39,208 nt of DNA from an uncultured Eubacteriales bacterium (GTDB lineage: Bacteria > Bacillota > Clostridia > Christensenellales > UMGS416). The notes beneath the pieces were generated by a model that saw only the letters and a list, made by a program, of their open reading frames with translations, had not been told where the DNA came from and ran no database searches. The DNA is taken from contig UQLW01000030.1 of assembly GCA_900542005.1 (NCBI GenBank), forward strand, positions 1-39,208. Direction: 5' to 3'. Made by a program: the position numbers and the translations under genes. Shown piece after piece: positions 30,962 to 39,208 of the stretch. How positions within the stretch are numbered: position 1 is the stretch's first letter; every line of letters starts with the position of its first letter.

Positions 30962-31184
30962 GCAGTTTTGAGGCATGAAGGACGACGGATCGGAAAATAT
31001 TTTGTATTTTCCGGAAATGCCCCTTGATTTGTTTATGAAAGTGTGATACTTTGTGTATCGGGGGAGATTGCGAAACTTTTATCAACAGATAAAGGTTTTG
31101 CAAGTGCCCCGGAGCCCGCTCTGCAATGCGGCGCGGCTCTGCCAGTTGTTTATAATACCATTACTTTTATGGAGGTATCCAAAC

Positions 31185-32762
31185 ATGAACACCTATGGTC
31201 TGGAAAAGCTGGGTATCATCAATCCTTCCGCGGTGTACCGCAACCTGCCCGTGGCGACGCTGGTGGAGCGCGCCGTCGCCCGCGGCGAGGGCAAGATTTC
31301 CGAGACCGGCGCCCTGTGCGTCGAGACCGGCAAGTACACCGGCCGCTCCCCGAACGATAAGTTCATCGTGAAGGACGAGGTAACCGCCGGCGAGATCGAC
31401 TGGGGCAAGGTCAACATGCCCATCACCCGCGAGCATTTCTGGAAGATCTATGATCGCGCCGTCGCCTATCTGCAGGGCCGCGAGATCTTCATCTTCGACG
31501 GCTTTGCCGGCGCCGATCCCGCCTACCGCAAGAGCTTCCGCATCGTAAACGAGCTGGCCAGCGAGAACCTCTTCATCCATCAGCTGCTGATCCGCCCCAC
31601 GGCCGAGGAGCTGGAGGGCTTCTCTGAGGACTTCACCCTGATCGCCGCCCCCGGCTTCAAGTGCATCCCCGAGCGCGACGGCACCAACTCTGAGGCGGCC
31701 ATCCTGGTGAACTACACTGAGAAGCTCGTCCTGATCGTGGGCAGCCAGTATGCCGGCGAAATCAAGAAGAGCGTGTTCTCCGTGATGAATTATGTGCTGC
31801 CCAAGGAGGGCGTGTTCCCCATGCACTGCTCCGCCAACACCGACATGAACGGCGAGAATACCGCCCTGTTCTTCGGCCTGTCCGGCACCGGCAAGACCAC
31901 CCTGTCCACCGACCCCAAGCGTCTGCTCATCGGCGACGACGAGCACGGCTGGGACGACAACGGCATCTTCAACTTCGAGGGCGGCTGCTATGCCAAGTGC
32001 ATCAACCTCTCCCAGGAGCATGAGCCCGAGATCTACGGTGCCATCCGCTTCGGCGCCCTGGTCGAGAACGTGGTGATGGATCCCGAGACCCGCCAGTTCG
32101 ACTTCGACGACGGCTCGCTGACCGAGAACACCCGCGTGGGCTATCCCATCGATTACATCCCCAACGCCCAGATCCCCGGCGTCGGCTCCAATCCCAACGC
32201 CGTAATCTTCCTGACGGCCGACGCCTTCGGCGTGATGCCTCCTGTGGCGAAGCTCTCCCCGGAGCAGGCCCAGTATATGTTCGTTACCGGCTATACCGCG
32301 AAGCTGGCCGGCACCGAGCGCGGCGTAACCGAGCCCCAGGCGACCTTCTCCACCTGCTTTGGCGCGCCCTTCCTGCCCTTCCCGGCCAAGGTGTATGCCA
32401 AGCTGCTGGAGGATCGCGTAAAGGCGACGGGCGCTAGCGTGTACCTGGTCAACACCGGCTGGGCCGGCGGCCCTGCGGGCAAGGGCGGCGAGCGCATGAA
32501 GCTCAAGTACACCCGCGCCATGGTGACCGCCATCCTCAACGGCGAGCTGGATAAGGCTGAGTTTGAGCTGGATCCCATCTTCAACGTGATGGTTCCCACC
32601 ACCTGCCCCAATGTGCCCTCCGAGATCCTCTCGCCCAAGGCCATGTGGGCCGACAAGGACGCCTACACCGAGCAGGCCAAGAAGCTGGCCGCCATGTTCC
32701 AGAAGAACTTCGAGAAGTACGATATGCCCGCCGAAGTGGTCAACGCTGGCCCCAAGGCGTAA
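31185..32762 (+). CDS. pckA: phosphoenolpyruvate carboxykinase (ATP)
   Basis: Interconverts oxaloacetate + ATP and phosphoenolpyruvate + CO2 + ADP; in fermentative anaerobes it often runs toward oxaloacetate. At 525 residues it is full length. The kinase P-loop is GLSGTGKTTLS, followed by the metal-binding IGDDEHGWD, and YTGRSPNDKF and GYTAKLAGTE are family signatures. GGAGGT precedes the ATG at 31185; a TATAAT at 31151-31156 has only a weak -35. Codon use is strongly biased to C-ending codons compared with neighbours, consistent with high expression. A terminator follows, so it is monocistronic. The 220 bases upstream hold no gene and no recognised regulator site. Confidence 0.96.
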   Translation: MNTYGLEKLGIINPSAVYRNLPVATLVERAVARGEGKISETGALCVETGKYTGRSPNDKFIVKDEVTAGEIDWGKVNMPITREHFWKIYDRAVAYLQGREIFIFDGFAGADPAYRKSFRIVNELASENLFIHQLLIRPTAEELEGFSEDFTLIAAPGFKCIPERDGTNSEAAILVNYTEKLVLIVGSQYAGEIKKSVFSVMNYVLPKEGVFPMHCSANTDMNGENTALFFGLSGTGKTTLSTDPKRLLIGDDEHGWDDNGIFNFEGGCYAKCINLSQEHEPEIYGAIRFGALVENVVMDPETRQFDFDDGSLTENTRVGYPIDYIPNAQIPGVGSNPNAVIFLTADAFGVMPPVAKLSPEQAQYMFVTGYTAKLAGTERGVTEPQATFSTCFGAPFLPFPAKVYAKLLEDRVKATGASVYLVNTGWAGGPAGKGGERMKLKYTRAMVTAILNGELDKAEFELDPIFNVMVPTTCPNVPSEILSPKAMWADKDAYTEQAKKLAAMFQKNFEKYDMPAEVVNAGPKA

Positions 32763-32799
32763 GCAGCTTATCGGTTTCCCGACAGCGTCATAGGGTAAG

Positions 32800-32826
32800 G
32801 ACGCCGGTTTATCCGGCGTCCTTTTG
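32800..32826 (+). terminator. intrinsic terminator of pckA
   Basis: A perfect 9-bp stem (32800-32808 with 32814-32822) with a TTTAT loop, then four T. Confidence 0.9.
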
Positions 32827-32901
32827 CTGTATCAGGGCGGCGGACGGTGCGCCAAAATCCGAACGATTTCCCTTTTCTCAATAAGGGATTGGCTAAACGC
32901 C

Positions 32902-32931
32902 TTGCCTAGGGGCGGTGTGGCTTGGTATAAT
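32902..32931 (+). promoter_or_regulatory. promoter of the purine permease operon
   Basis: TTGCCT (32902-32907) and perfect TATAAT (32926-32931) with an 18-base spacer; TGG before the -10 makes it extended. The leader is only about 25 bases, so no purine riboswitch fits. Confidence 0.65.
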
Positions 32932-32962
32932 GCCGGTAACAAGGAGAAGGAGGAAGAAAGAA

Positions 32963-34108
32963 GTGGAATTTTTGGGAAACCTTGGACCCTTTGTCCTGGC
33001 GGTTGTCGCGGTGATCATTAACGGCGTGCCGCAGCTGCTCTACGCGCAGGCCCGCGGCTTTGCGCTCAAGCCTGCCGGCTTTGCCTACCTGGTCGGCGCC
33101 TTTGGCAACATGCTGACCGGGTCGGTCACGCCCATTTCCGGGCAGGCGGAGACCATCACCGTCGCCAGCGTCAAGAAGAACCTGCGCAACAACGTCAGCT
33201 CCATCCTGCTGGCGGCCCTGTTGATGATTATCCTGGGCCTGTTCGGCGGCATTACCAAAATTGCTGATTTTGCCGGCACGGCGGTGGTCAGCGGCATGAT
33301 GAGCGGCGTCGGCCTGATCCTGGCGGGCGTGGCCTGGGATATGTTCGGCCAGGAGAAGCGCGTGGCGCTGGTCTCGATGATTTCGGCCATCATCGCCTAT
33401 GCCGTGTTCCTGAACAGCCCCAACAAGCTGGTATGGACGATCTTTATCTCGGTGGTCGTGTCCACGGCGGATTTCCTGTTCCTGCAGAAGCGCCGGGTGG
33501 ACCTGTCCACCCTGGTGGAGGAAGGGCGCGACGCCATGGAGATGAGCTCCGAATGGCGCTTCTGGAAGAAGGGCTACTGGTCCGACTTCAAGCTCATCAA
33601 GCCAACGATGAATTTCAGCGTCATCCTCGGCGCGCTGAGCCTGATGATGCTCAACATCGGCGCCAATATTTCCTTTGGCGGCATTACTGCCGGCATTGCC
33701 AATACTTCGCAGAATTTCGACCATCTTTCCATCATCAATTCCCTGGCCGATATCCCCAGCGCCCTTTTCGGCGGCCCGCCGATTGAGGCCATCATCTCCG
33801 GCACGGCCGGCGCGCCCTGGCCGGTGGCCTGCGGCGTGGTCTTTATGCTGGTGACCGGTATCCTGGTGTTGCTGGGCCTGGTCGGCCGCTTGGGCAAGTA
33901 CCTGCCTGCCCAGAGCATCTCCGGCTTTTTGCTCATCATCGGCCTTGTGATCACCTTTGTGCCCAACCTCTCCACGGTAGCTGCCTCCGACGGCTCGGTC
34001 AGCGGCTTTGTGGCCCTGGGCGTTACCGCCTGGTCGAAGAACCCCTTCCTGGGCATGGTGGCCGGCGTCCTGGTGCGCTATTTTGGTATGTATTTCGGTT
34101 TGGTATAA
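32963..34108 (+). CDS. NCS2-like purine/pyrimidine permease
   Basis: A 381-residue membrane protein with about 12 hydrophobic segments, shorter than usual NCS2 proteins (430-460). VSGMMSGVGLILAG and GGPPIEAIISGTAGAPWP stand where NCS2 proteins carry their substrate loops. SFGGITAGIANTSQNFDHLS is a related central segment. It probably imports a nucleobase. The start is GTG at 32963 with AGGAGGAAG upstream; a longer frame from 32915 lies over the promoter. It is followed after 13 bases by a phosphoribosyltransferase gene, so import and conversion to nucleotide are probably coupled. Hypoxanthine, guanine, xanthine or adenine are all possible. Confidence 0.75.
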   Translation: MEFLGNLGPFVLAVVAVIINGVPQLLYAQARGFALKPAGFAYLVGAFGNMLTGSVTPISGQAETITVASVKKNLRNNVSSILLAALLMIILGLFGGITKIADFAGTAVVSGMMSGVGLILAGVAWDMFGQEKRVALVSMISAIIAYAVFLNSPNKLVWTIFISVVVSTADFLFLQKRRVDLSTLVEEGRDAMEMSSEWRFWKKGYWSDFKLIKPTMNFSVILGALSLMMLNIGANISFGGITAGIANTSQNFDHLSIINSLADIPSALFGGPPIEAIISGTAGAPWPVACGVVFMLVTGILVLLGLVGRLGKYLPAQSISGFLLIIGLVITFVPNLSTVAASDGSVSGFVALGVTAWSKNPFLGMVAGVLVRYFGMYFGLV

Positions 34109-34121
34109 TAAGGAGAAGAGT

Positions 34122-34694
34122 ATGCAACAACAGTGGCCTGAAACCCATCGGATCTCTCTTGCGCCCGATTTCAGCGTGGATCTGCCGCTTCTGGATATCG
34201 GCGATGGGTTCTGTATTTATTCCTTTGATATGACCGGCGAATCCCAGTGGAACCGGGTGGCGGCGGATCAGCTCAAGCAGAAGCTGGCCGGCTATGAGTA
34301 TGAGGGCTTTGTGACCGTGCAGACCAAGTCCTGCGGCCTGGCGCAGGCCATCAGCTCTGATTTTCCCCGGTACCTGGAGCTGCGGAAGAGCCGCAAAAGC
34401 TTCATGATCGAGCCCAAGGGGATCAAGGTGAAATCCATCACCACCCATGGCGAGCAGGAGCTCTGGATCGGCAAAGAAAAATATGCCGCCTTCCAGGGGA
34501 AAAAGCTCTGCTTCCTGGATGATGTCGTCTCCACGGGCGGCACCATTGAGGCGGTGCTGGCGCTGGCAAAGGAGATCGGGATTGAGATTTCCGTCATCGC
34601 CTGCGCGCTGACTGAGGGCGAGGCGCGCACCTGCTACAAGGGGATTCCGCTGGTCTGCCTGGACCATATCCCGCTTCCCGGGAAGATCCGCTAG
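34122..34694 (+). CDS. phosphoribosyltransferase, adenine-phosphoribosyltransferase-like
   Basis: A 190-residue PRTase. The PRPP-binding signature LCFLDDVVSTGGTIEA is clear. The N-terminal third (SVDLPLLDIGDGFCIYSFDM) and middle resemble adenine or xanthine phosphoribosyltransferases, but the substrate base cannot be fixed. It is the second gene of the permease operon (AAGGAGAAG before the ATG, 13 bases after the permease stop), and a strong terminator follows. The pair looks like a purine salvage module. Conservation outside the PRPP loop is low, so confidence in the exact base is limited. Confidence 0.8.
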   Translation: MQQQWPETHRISLAPDFSVDLPLLDIGDGFCIYSFDMTGESQWNRVAADQLKQKLAGYEYEGFVTVQTKSCGLAQAISSDFPRYLELRKSRKSFMIEPKGIKVKSITTHGEQELWIGKEKYAAFQGKKLCFLDDVVSTGGTIEAVLALAKEIGIEISVIACALTEGEARTCYKGIPLVCLDHIPLPGKIR

Positions 34695-34705
34695 CGATAG
34701 GCTGA

Positions 34706-34733
34706 GGGCCTGCGTAAAACGCAGGCCCTTTTT
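34706..34733 (+). terminator. intrinsic terminator of the purine salvage operon
   Basis: A perfect 9-bp stem (34706-34714 with 34720-34728), 5-base loop, five T. Confidence 0.92.
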
Positions 34734-34754
34734 CTGTGCCCTTTGGGAGCGGGA

Positions 34755-34782
34755 TGCAGCGCAGCGGAAAATATGGTACAAT
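34755..34782 (+). promoter_or_regulatory. promoter of the HAD-WYL operon
   Basis: A TGG-extended TACAAT (34777-34782) with TGCAGC 16 bases upstream. The -35 box is weak. Confidence 0.5.
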
Positions 34783-34815
34783 AATAACCATCCAATGATT
34801 GGCAGGGAGGCACCT

Positions 34816-35616
34816 ATGACGGACATTCAGGCAGTTTTCAGCGACCTTGACGGTACGCTTCTTAATTCATCCCACAGCATTACGCCATCTACCGCTGCGG
34901 CGATCCGGCGGCTGGGAGAGCGGGGGGTGCCCTTTGTGCCGGTATCGGGCCGCGGCCCCCAGGGGATTGACCTGGTCCTGGAGGAGCGGGGGCTGCGCTG
35001 CCCGATTATCGCCTATAGCGGCGCGCTGATCATGGACGAGCAGCGGCGTGTGATCTTTGAACGGGGCATGGGGGAGGATGAGGCCCGGGCGCTGGTGGAG
35101 CATATCCAGCGGCGGGACTTCGACCTGGTCTGGTGCGCCTTCAGCGCCCAAAAATGGCGGGTCCCGTCGCGGGAGGATCCCCGCATCCGCACGGAGGAGG
35201 CGATCCTCCAGACGCGCGCAACGGAGGGCGGCTTGGATGCGCTGCTGCCGGGCGAGACGGTCGATAAGATCATGTGCATCTGCGAGCCCGGGCAGATAGC
35301 CGCCGTGGAGACGGATATCAAGGCGGCCTTCCCCGGCCATACGGTGGTGCGCTCCAACCATCACCTGCTGGAGGTCATGGCCGGCGGCGTCAACAAGGCC
35401 CAGGCGATGGCGTGGCTTTGCCGGCTGTGGAAGCTGGATATCCGCCGTGTGGCGGCCTTTGGCGATCAGTATAACGACCTGGAGATGCTGAAGCTGGCCG
35501 GATACGGCGTCGCAATGGGCAACGCGCCGGAAGCGATCCGCCGGGCTGTGGGCCGGGTCACGGCAGACCATGACCACGACGGGGTCGAACAGGCCCTGAA
35601 AGCGCTGGGACTGTAG
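34816..35616 (+). CDS. HAD-family hydrolase, Cof subfamily IIB
   Basis: A 266-residue phosphatase for small phosphorylated metabolites (sugar phosphates, flavin mononucleotide and similar). Motif I is DLDGTLLN near residue 10, with a type IIB cap between residues about 85 and 190. The C-terminal AFGDQYNDLEML is motif IV with the metal-binding Asp pair. GGGAGG lies five bases before the ATG at 34816; a start seven codons earlier has no site. It is 19 bases upstream of the WYL regulator gene, so the two are probably co-transcribed. Substrate unknown. Confidence 0.87.
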   Translation: MTDIQAVFSDLDGTLLNSSHSITPSTAAAIRRLGERGVPFVPVSGRGPQGIDLVLEERGLRCPIIAYSGALIMDEQRRVIFERGMGEDEARALVEHIQRRDFDLVWCAFSAQKWRVPSREDPRIRTEEAILQTRATEGGLDALLPGETVDKIMCICEPGQIAAVETDIKAAFPGHTVVRSNHHLLEVMAGGVNKAQAMAWLCRLWKLDIRRVAAFGDQYNDLEMLKLAGYGVAMGNAPEAIRRAVGRVTADHDHDGVEQALKALGL

Positions 35617-35635
35617 AAACCAAGGGGGAGGGCAT

Positions 35636-36595
35636 ATGGCTGCGGGAAAGAAGCAGGTTTTGATAGCGGTCTATGAGATCCTGCGTCAATACAGCGACGC
35701 GGGGCATCCGCTCTCCATCGGCCAGATGGGCGATATGCTGGCCGGGTTTTATGGAATTCACGCCGAGCGCAAATCCATATCCCGCAATATCCGGCTGCTG
35801 AAGGAGCTGGGCTATGACCTGCACCTGCATGGAGAGGCGGGCAGGGAGGGCTATTATTTGCAAAGCCGCCCCTTCAGCGACGGACAGCTTCGGGTATTGA
35901 TCGAGGCCGTATGGTCGTCGCCCTATATTGCCCAGCGACAGGCGCAGGAGCTGACGGGACGCCTGGCGGGCCTGTCCACCGTGCATTTTTCCAGCCGGTT
36001 CCGGCAGGTGACGCGGCTGGGGCAGGGGCGCCGCGCAGGAGAAGGCCTGCTGTTCGATAACCTGGAGCGCATCGGAGAGGCCATCGAGCGCCGGCGCAAG
36101 CTGCGCTTTTGCTGCCAGGGCTATGGGTTGGACGGCACGCTGCATCCTGCGGAGGACAAAGCGTATCAGGTCAGCCCCTTTGAGCTTATCTGCGCTGGCG
36201 GAGATTATTACCTGCTGGCGGCGGAGGACGGGGCGGATTGCGTGCGCCGCTACCGGGTAGACCGCATGGCCCGGGTAGCGCTGATGGAGGATACGGCGCT
36301 GGAGCGCAGCGCGCTGCCCGGCGGCGGGGTGGAGGCGCCTTCGTGCAGGCGGGCGGTGCTGCAGGCCGGCCGGTCACGGATCGACGATGTGGTGGATGCC
36401 TTTGGCCCAGAGACGCCCATGCGGCCCATCGGCAGCCGGCGCTTTGAATTCACCGTGGACGCGCCGCTGCAGCAGATCGTAGGCTGGGTACTGCGCTATG
36501 CGGCAGAGGTGACGGTTGTGGAGCCGCCGGAGCTAAAAGCGCTGCTGGCCCAACAGGCCAAGCTGATTTTTGACCGGTTCGCCGCCGAGCCCTAG
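35636..36595 (+). CDS. WYL-domain transcriptional regulator
   Basis: A 319-residue regulator with an N-terminal winged helix-turn-helix (GQMGDMLAGFYG...KSISRNIRLLKELGYDL, residues about 20-65). A WYL domain spans about 145-230 (QVSPFELICAGGDYYLLA, RYRVDRMARVAL), followed by a C-terminal extension typical of the family. WYL domains bind ligands such as nucleotides or single-stranded DNA. GGGGGAGGG precedes the start. It follows a HAD hydrolase in the same operon, so the ligand may be related to that enzyme's substrate, but this is speculation. No defence genes are adjacent. Confidence 0.85.
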   Translation: MAAGKKQVLIAVYEILRQYSDAGHPLSIGQMGDMLAGFYGIHAERKSISRNIRLLKELGYDLHLHGEAGREGYYLQSRPFSDGQLRVLIEAVWSSPYIAQRQAQELTGRLAGLSTVHFSSRFRQVTRLGQGRRAGEGLLFDNLERIGEAIERRRKLRFCCQGYGLDGTLHPAEDKAYQVSPFELICAGGDYYLLAAEDGADCVRRYRVDRMARVALMEDTALERSALPGGGVEAPSCRRAVLQAGRSRIDDVVDAFGPETPMRPIGSRRFEFTVDAPLQQIVGWVLRYAAEVTVVEPPELKALLAQQAKLIFDRFAAEP

Positions 36596-36620
36596 GTTTT
36601 TTTCACTTAAATAAAAAAAG

Positions 36621-36643
36621 TCCGCCCTCGGGCGGATTTTTTT
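36621..36643. terminator. terminator after the WYL gene, bidirectional
   Basis: A perfect 7-bp stem (36621-36627 with 36630-36636) followed by seven T on the plus strand and preceded by seven A. It can also end the convergent LiaF-like transcript. Confidence 0.85.
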
Positions 36644-36668
36644 GTTCACGGGCAGCCGCTTCGGCCGG

Positions 36669-37175
36669 TCAGCGGGCCAGCGTGATCTGCCCGAATACGG
36701 CGTTAACCTTCAGGCGGATGGGTTCCCCCTCGCCGGGGTAGCTTAGCTCGCGTTCGCCAAAGCTGACTGAATCCATACCGGACCCGGAGACGGAGCCAAA
36801 GGCAGCCGAGGCCGTGAGGGTTACGGGATGCCCGGAGGGCAGCTTCACATCGCACTGGCCAAATACGCAGTTGACCTCCATCGAGCTGCCGGGCGGAAGC
36901 TGTGTGAGATCCACTGTGCTCTGGCCGAAGATGCAGTTGTGCTCGCCGCCGGCGGTATAGGATACGCCGCCCCGGCCGAAGAGCGTCGTATCGCCGCCGC
37001 CCGATCCCCTGGGGGCGGAGGGCGTGATCAGCAGGGATACGCCCAGCAGCAGGATAAACAGCCCGACGATAACCTTGAAGGGCTGAAAGGTCAGCGGCGT
37101 GAACTGCCGGATCAGCAGCACGATCCCCGACAGTACGCATAATACGGCCCAAAAGATCAAGCTAAACGGTCGCAT
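36669..37175 (-). CDS. LiaF-like membrane protein with toastrack domain
   Basis: A 168-residue protein with two membrane segments in the first 55 residues and a C-terminal repeated beta-rich domain. This domain has three VFGQ/IFGQ-type turns (CIFGQSTVDL, CVFGQCDVKL, VNAVFGQITL), the pattern of the LiaF C-terminal/DUF2154 toastrack fold. LiaF and relatives sense or damp cell-envelope stress signalling. No histidine kinase or response regulator is adjacent, so the partner is not visible. GAAGGAGGATAACG precedes the start, with a promoter at 37203-37231. Fold assignment is good; function is inferred. Confidence 0.78.
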   Translation of the reverse strand: MRPFSLIFWAVLCVLSGIVLLIRQFTPLTFQPFKVIVGLFILLLGVSLLITPSAPRGSGGGDTTLFGRGGVSYTAGGEHNCIFGQSTVDLTQLPPGSSMEVNCVFGQCDVKLPSGHPVTLTASAAFGSVSGSGMDSVSFGERELSYPGEGEPIRLKVNAVFGQITLAR

Positions 37176-37202
37176 CGTTATCCTCCTTCATTTCCTGGAT
37201 CT

Positions 37203-37231
37203 ATTGTACCCTACAGGCATTCCCGCCGCAA
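37203..37231 (-). promoter_or_regulatory. promoter of the LiaF-like gene
   Basis: On the minus strand TTGCGG (37226-37231) and TACAAT (37203-37208) with a 17-base spacer, 28 bases before the start codon. Confidence 0.6.
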
Positions 37232-37241
37232 GATACCCTCC

Positions 37242-38684
37242 TTACTTTTTGCGGTAAAGCACGGGCGCGAAGCATAGCAGCAGGGGATAGATTTCCAAGC
37301 GGCCCAGCAGCATGACGAGGGACAGCACCAGCTTGCTGAAGCCGGAGAAACCGCCGAAGTTCCCCATGGGCCCGACAAGCCCCGTGCCAGGGCCGATGTT
37401 GCTCATGCAGGAGAGCACGCTGGTAAAGGTGGTTTCAAAGTCAAAGCCATCCAGCGATACAACCAGGCAGGCGGCCACGATAATGAGAAGATAGGTGATC
37501 ACAAAGGTGAAAATGCCGTTCACCTGCTCGCTTTCCAGGGCCTTGCCCTCCAGGCGGATGACCCGCACCGTGCGGGGATGCACCATCTTGATGAGTTCCC
37601 GCTTGACCCGCTTGAGCATCACGATCACGCGGGATACCTTGAGCCCGCCGCCGGTGGAGCCGCCGCAGGCGCCGATGAACATCAGGACGATCAGGATCAT
37701 CTTGGAATAGAGGGGCCATAGGTTGAAATCGGCGGTGGCATAGCCGGTGGTGGTGATGACGGAGGCCACCTGGAAGCTGGCCAGGCGGAAGGCGTGGGTC
37801 AGCGAGCGCTCCTGGGGCAGGATATTCAGCGTGATAAGGCCGATGGACGCCAGCACGATGATAAGATACCAGCGCAGCTCCTCGCTGCGCAGCGCCTGGC
37901 GGAAGTTACGGGTTAAGAGAAGGAAATACAGGTTGAAATTGATGCCGAAAAGCAGCATAAAGACCGTGACCACGCCGTCGATATAGGCGCTGTCAAAGTA
38001 GCCGATGCTGCTGTTCTTGTTGCTGAAGCCGCCGGTGCCGGCCGAGCCGAAGGCGGTGATCAGGCTGTCGAAGAGGTTCATCCCGCCAAAGAGCAGGAAG
38101 ACGACGTGGGCCACGGTCATCAGAAAATAGATCGCGTACAATAGGGTCGCCGTAGAGCGAAGCTTGGGCACCAGCTTGCCGACCGAGGGGCCGGGCACCT
38201 CGGCGCGCATCACATGCATGGCCCGCTCGTTGCTGGCGGGCAGGATGGCCATCACGAACACAAGAATCCCCATGCCGCCGATCCAGTGGGTGAAGCTGCG
38301 CCAGAAAAGCAGGCTGTCGGGCAGCGCTTCCACGTCGCTCAGGATGCTGGCGCCGGTGGTGGTAAAGCCGGATACCGTTTCAAAGAGCGCGTCGATATAG
38401 CTGGGGACATGCCCGCTGGCATAAAAGGGCAGGGCGCCGAAAAGCGAAAGCAGCACCCAGGACAGCGAGACAATGAGGAAGCCCTCGCGGGCATACATGG
38501 ACTGGGACTTGGGCCGAATGGGGATCAGCGCTGCGCCGGCTGCGGCCAGCAGCAGGATGGTCAGCACAAAGGCGCCGGCGGTATCCTCGCCCTTGGCCAG
38601 GGCGATACCCAGCGGCAGCAGCATCAGCGCCGCCTCGATGGCCAGGACAACGCCCAGCATCTTAAAGATAAGCTTACTATTCAT
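37242..38684 (-). CDS. trkH: TrkH-family potassium uptake channel subunit
   Basis: The membrane subunit of a Trk/Ktr potassium uptake system, 480 residues. The four pore-loop regions with filter glycines are visible: FTTTGASIL, FGSAGTGGFS, ITTTGYATADF and MSNIGPGTGL, one per repeated M1-P-M2 unit. It works with a cytoplasmic TrkA/KtrA regulator, encoded just upstream by the partial trkA, ten bases away. The pair is an operon. The gene could equally be called ktrB; the length matches TrkH proteins. No other partner gene is seen. Confidence 0.93.
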   Translation of the reverse strand: MNSKLIFKMLGVVLAIEAALMLLPLGIALAKGEDTAGAFVLTILLLAAAGAALIPIRPKSQSMYAREGFLIVSLSWVLLSLFGALPFYASGHVPSYIDALFETVSGFTTTGASILSDVEALPDSLLFWRSFTHWIGGMGILVFVMAILPASNERAMHVMRAEVPGPSVGKLVPKLRSTATLLYAIYFLMTVAHVVFLLFGGMNLFDSLITAFGSAGTGGFSNKNSSIGYFDSAYIDGVVTVFMLLFGINFNLYFLLLTRNFRQALRSEELRWYLIIVLASIGLITLNILPQERSLTHAFRLASFQVASVITTTGYATADFNLWPLYSKMILIVLMFIGACGGSTGGGLKVSRVIVMLKRVKRELIKMVHPRTVRVIRLEGKALESEQVNGIFTFVITYLLIIVAACLVVSLDGFDFETTFTSVLSCMSNIGPGTGLVGPMGNFGGFSGFSKLVLSLVMLLGRLEIYPLLLCFAPVLYRKK

Positions 38685-38694
38685 AACCGCAGCC

Positions 38695-39208
38695 CTACGC
38701 CAGAATATCGTTGAGCTCTTCCAGCCCGGCGATGGTCGTCACGACGATGACCGAATCGCCGGCGTGAATCGCATCGTTGCCGTGGGGATAGATCAGACGG
38801 CCGTTGCGGATGATGCTGGCGATCAGCAGGTTCTTTTTCAGCTGCACGTCCCGCAGGGGGATGTTCAGGCCGCGGAAGGTATCGCGCACCCGGAACTCCA
38901 GCGCTTCCACCTGCCCGTTTACCATTCGGGTCAGCGATTCCACATGGCTGCCCAGGGAATTCTGCATAGCCCGCACATAGCGCACAATCTGGTGGGTGGA
39001 GATCAGGTGCGGCGTAATCACGCAGTCGATCCCGGTTTTTTCCAGCACCTCGGAAAAGCCGATGTGGTTGACCTTGGTGATGACCTTGCCCACCTTGCGC
39101 ATCAGCGCATACATGGAGATGACCACGTTTTCCTCGTCCAGGCCGGTCAGCGCGGCGAAGGCGTCGGTGTCGTCGATGTTCTCCTCGTGGAGGGTTTCAC
39201 GGTCGGAG
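38695..39208 (-). CDS. trkA: TrkA potassium uptake regulator, C-terminal part (start beyond window)
   Basis: The cytoplasmic NAD/ATP-sensing RCK subunit of the Trk system. The frame is open through the window edge at 39208. About 170 C-terminal residues are visible, a region that in Escherichia coli TrkA holds the second RCK_N half and the RCK_C domain. Readable elements are the DAFAALTGLDEENVVISMYA segment of a RCK_N fold and the IYPHGNDAIHAGDSVIVVT end of a RCK_C fold. A GTG at 39126 is not the true start because the same frame continues with RCK residues. It is upstream of trkH in the same operon. Confidence 0.9.
   Translation of the reverse strand, partial: SDRETLHEENIDDTDAFAALTGLDEENVVISMYALMRKVGKVITKVNHIGFSEVLEKTGIDCVITPHLISTHQIVRYVRAMQNSLGSHVESLTRMVNGQVEALEFRVRDTFRGLNIPLRDVQLKKNLLIASIIRNGRLIYPHGNDAIHAGDSVIVVTTIAGLEELNDILA

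Overview
The window looks like a chromosomal segment of a GC-rich, low-mobility Gram-positive anaerobe, most likely a gut Clostridia lineage (Christensenellales/Oscillospirales-like; this placement is inference). Supporting signs are strong AAGGAGG-type ribosome binding sites before nearly every gene, consensus sigma-A promoters, T-rich intrinsic terminators, a T-box leader, a fluoride riboswitch, ATP-type PEP carboxykinase, UMF1-type and MATE transporters, and nickel-pincer cofactor genes. I see no phage, insertion sequence, CRISPR array, rRNA or tRNA gene.

Layout. 1-8.3 kb: carbohydrate genes (GH36 alpha-galactosidase, a GH2 glycosidase), an MFS transporter, a zinc-dependent phospholipase C-like protein, and a translationally coupled pair of 2-hydroxyacid dehydrogenase and AAA ATPase. 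8.3-12.3 kb: a uracil/xanthine permease behind an attenuator leader, a NYN-LOTUS protein, a P-loop kinase behind a structured leader RNA, and a small HD alarmone-hydrolase-like protein. 12.6-16.4 kb: a four-gene operon, YdjC/ChbG deacetylase followed by larE-larB-larC, with no larA in the window. 16.5-18.2 kb: two divergent ribbon-helix-helix proteins sharing an operator-filled promoter region, a small ORF and a histidine phosphatase.

18.2-25.1 kb: a solute-binding lipoprotein, then a five-gene operon (enolase-superfamily dehydratase, two SDRs, RraA-like aldolase, 2-hydroxyacid dehydrogenase) that reads like a non-phosphorylative sugar-acid catabolic route not matching a textbook pathway. 25.2-31 kb: a MATE exporter with a hairpin leader, pyrE, a cation:proton antiporter controlled by a fluoride riboswitch, and a short alanyl-tRNA synthetase (602 aa, lacking the C-terminal domains) under a T-box. 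31-39.2 kb: pckA, a purine-type permease plus phosphoribosyltransferase pair, a HAD phosphatase with a WYL regulator, a LiaF-like membrane protein, and the trkH-trkA potassium uptake operon, whose trkA runs off the window end.

The richest material is regulatory RNA: five leaders (9.8, 11.6, 25.2, 28.8 and 30.8 kb) carry intrinsic terminators between promoter and gene. Two are recognisable (fluoride, T-box). Three are not assigned and are the best places to look for something undescribed, along with the sugar-acid operon and the larA-less lar operon.
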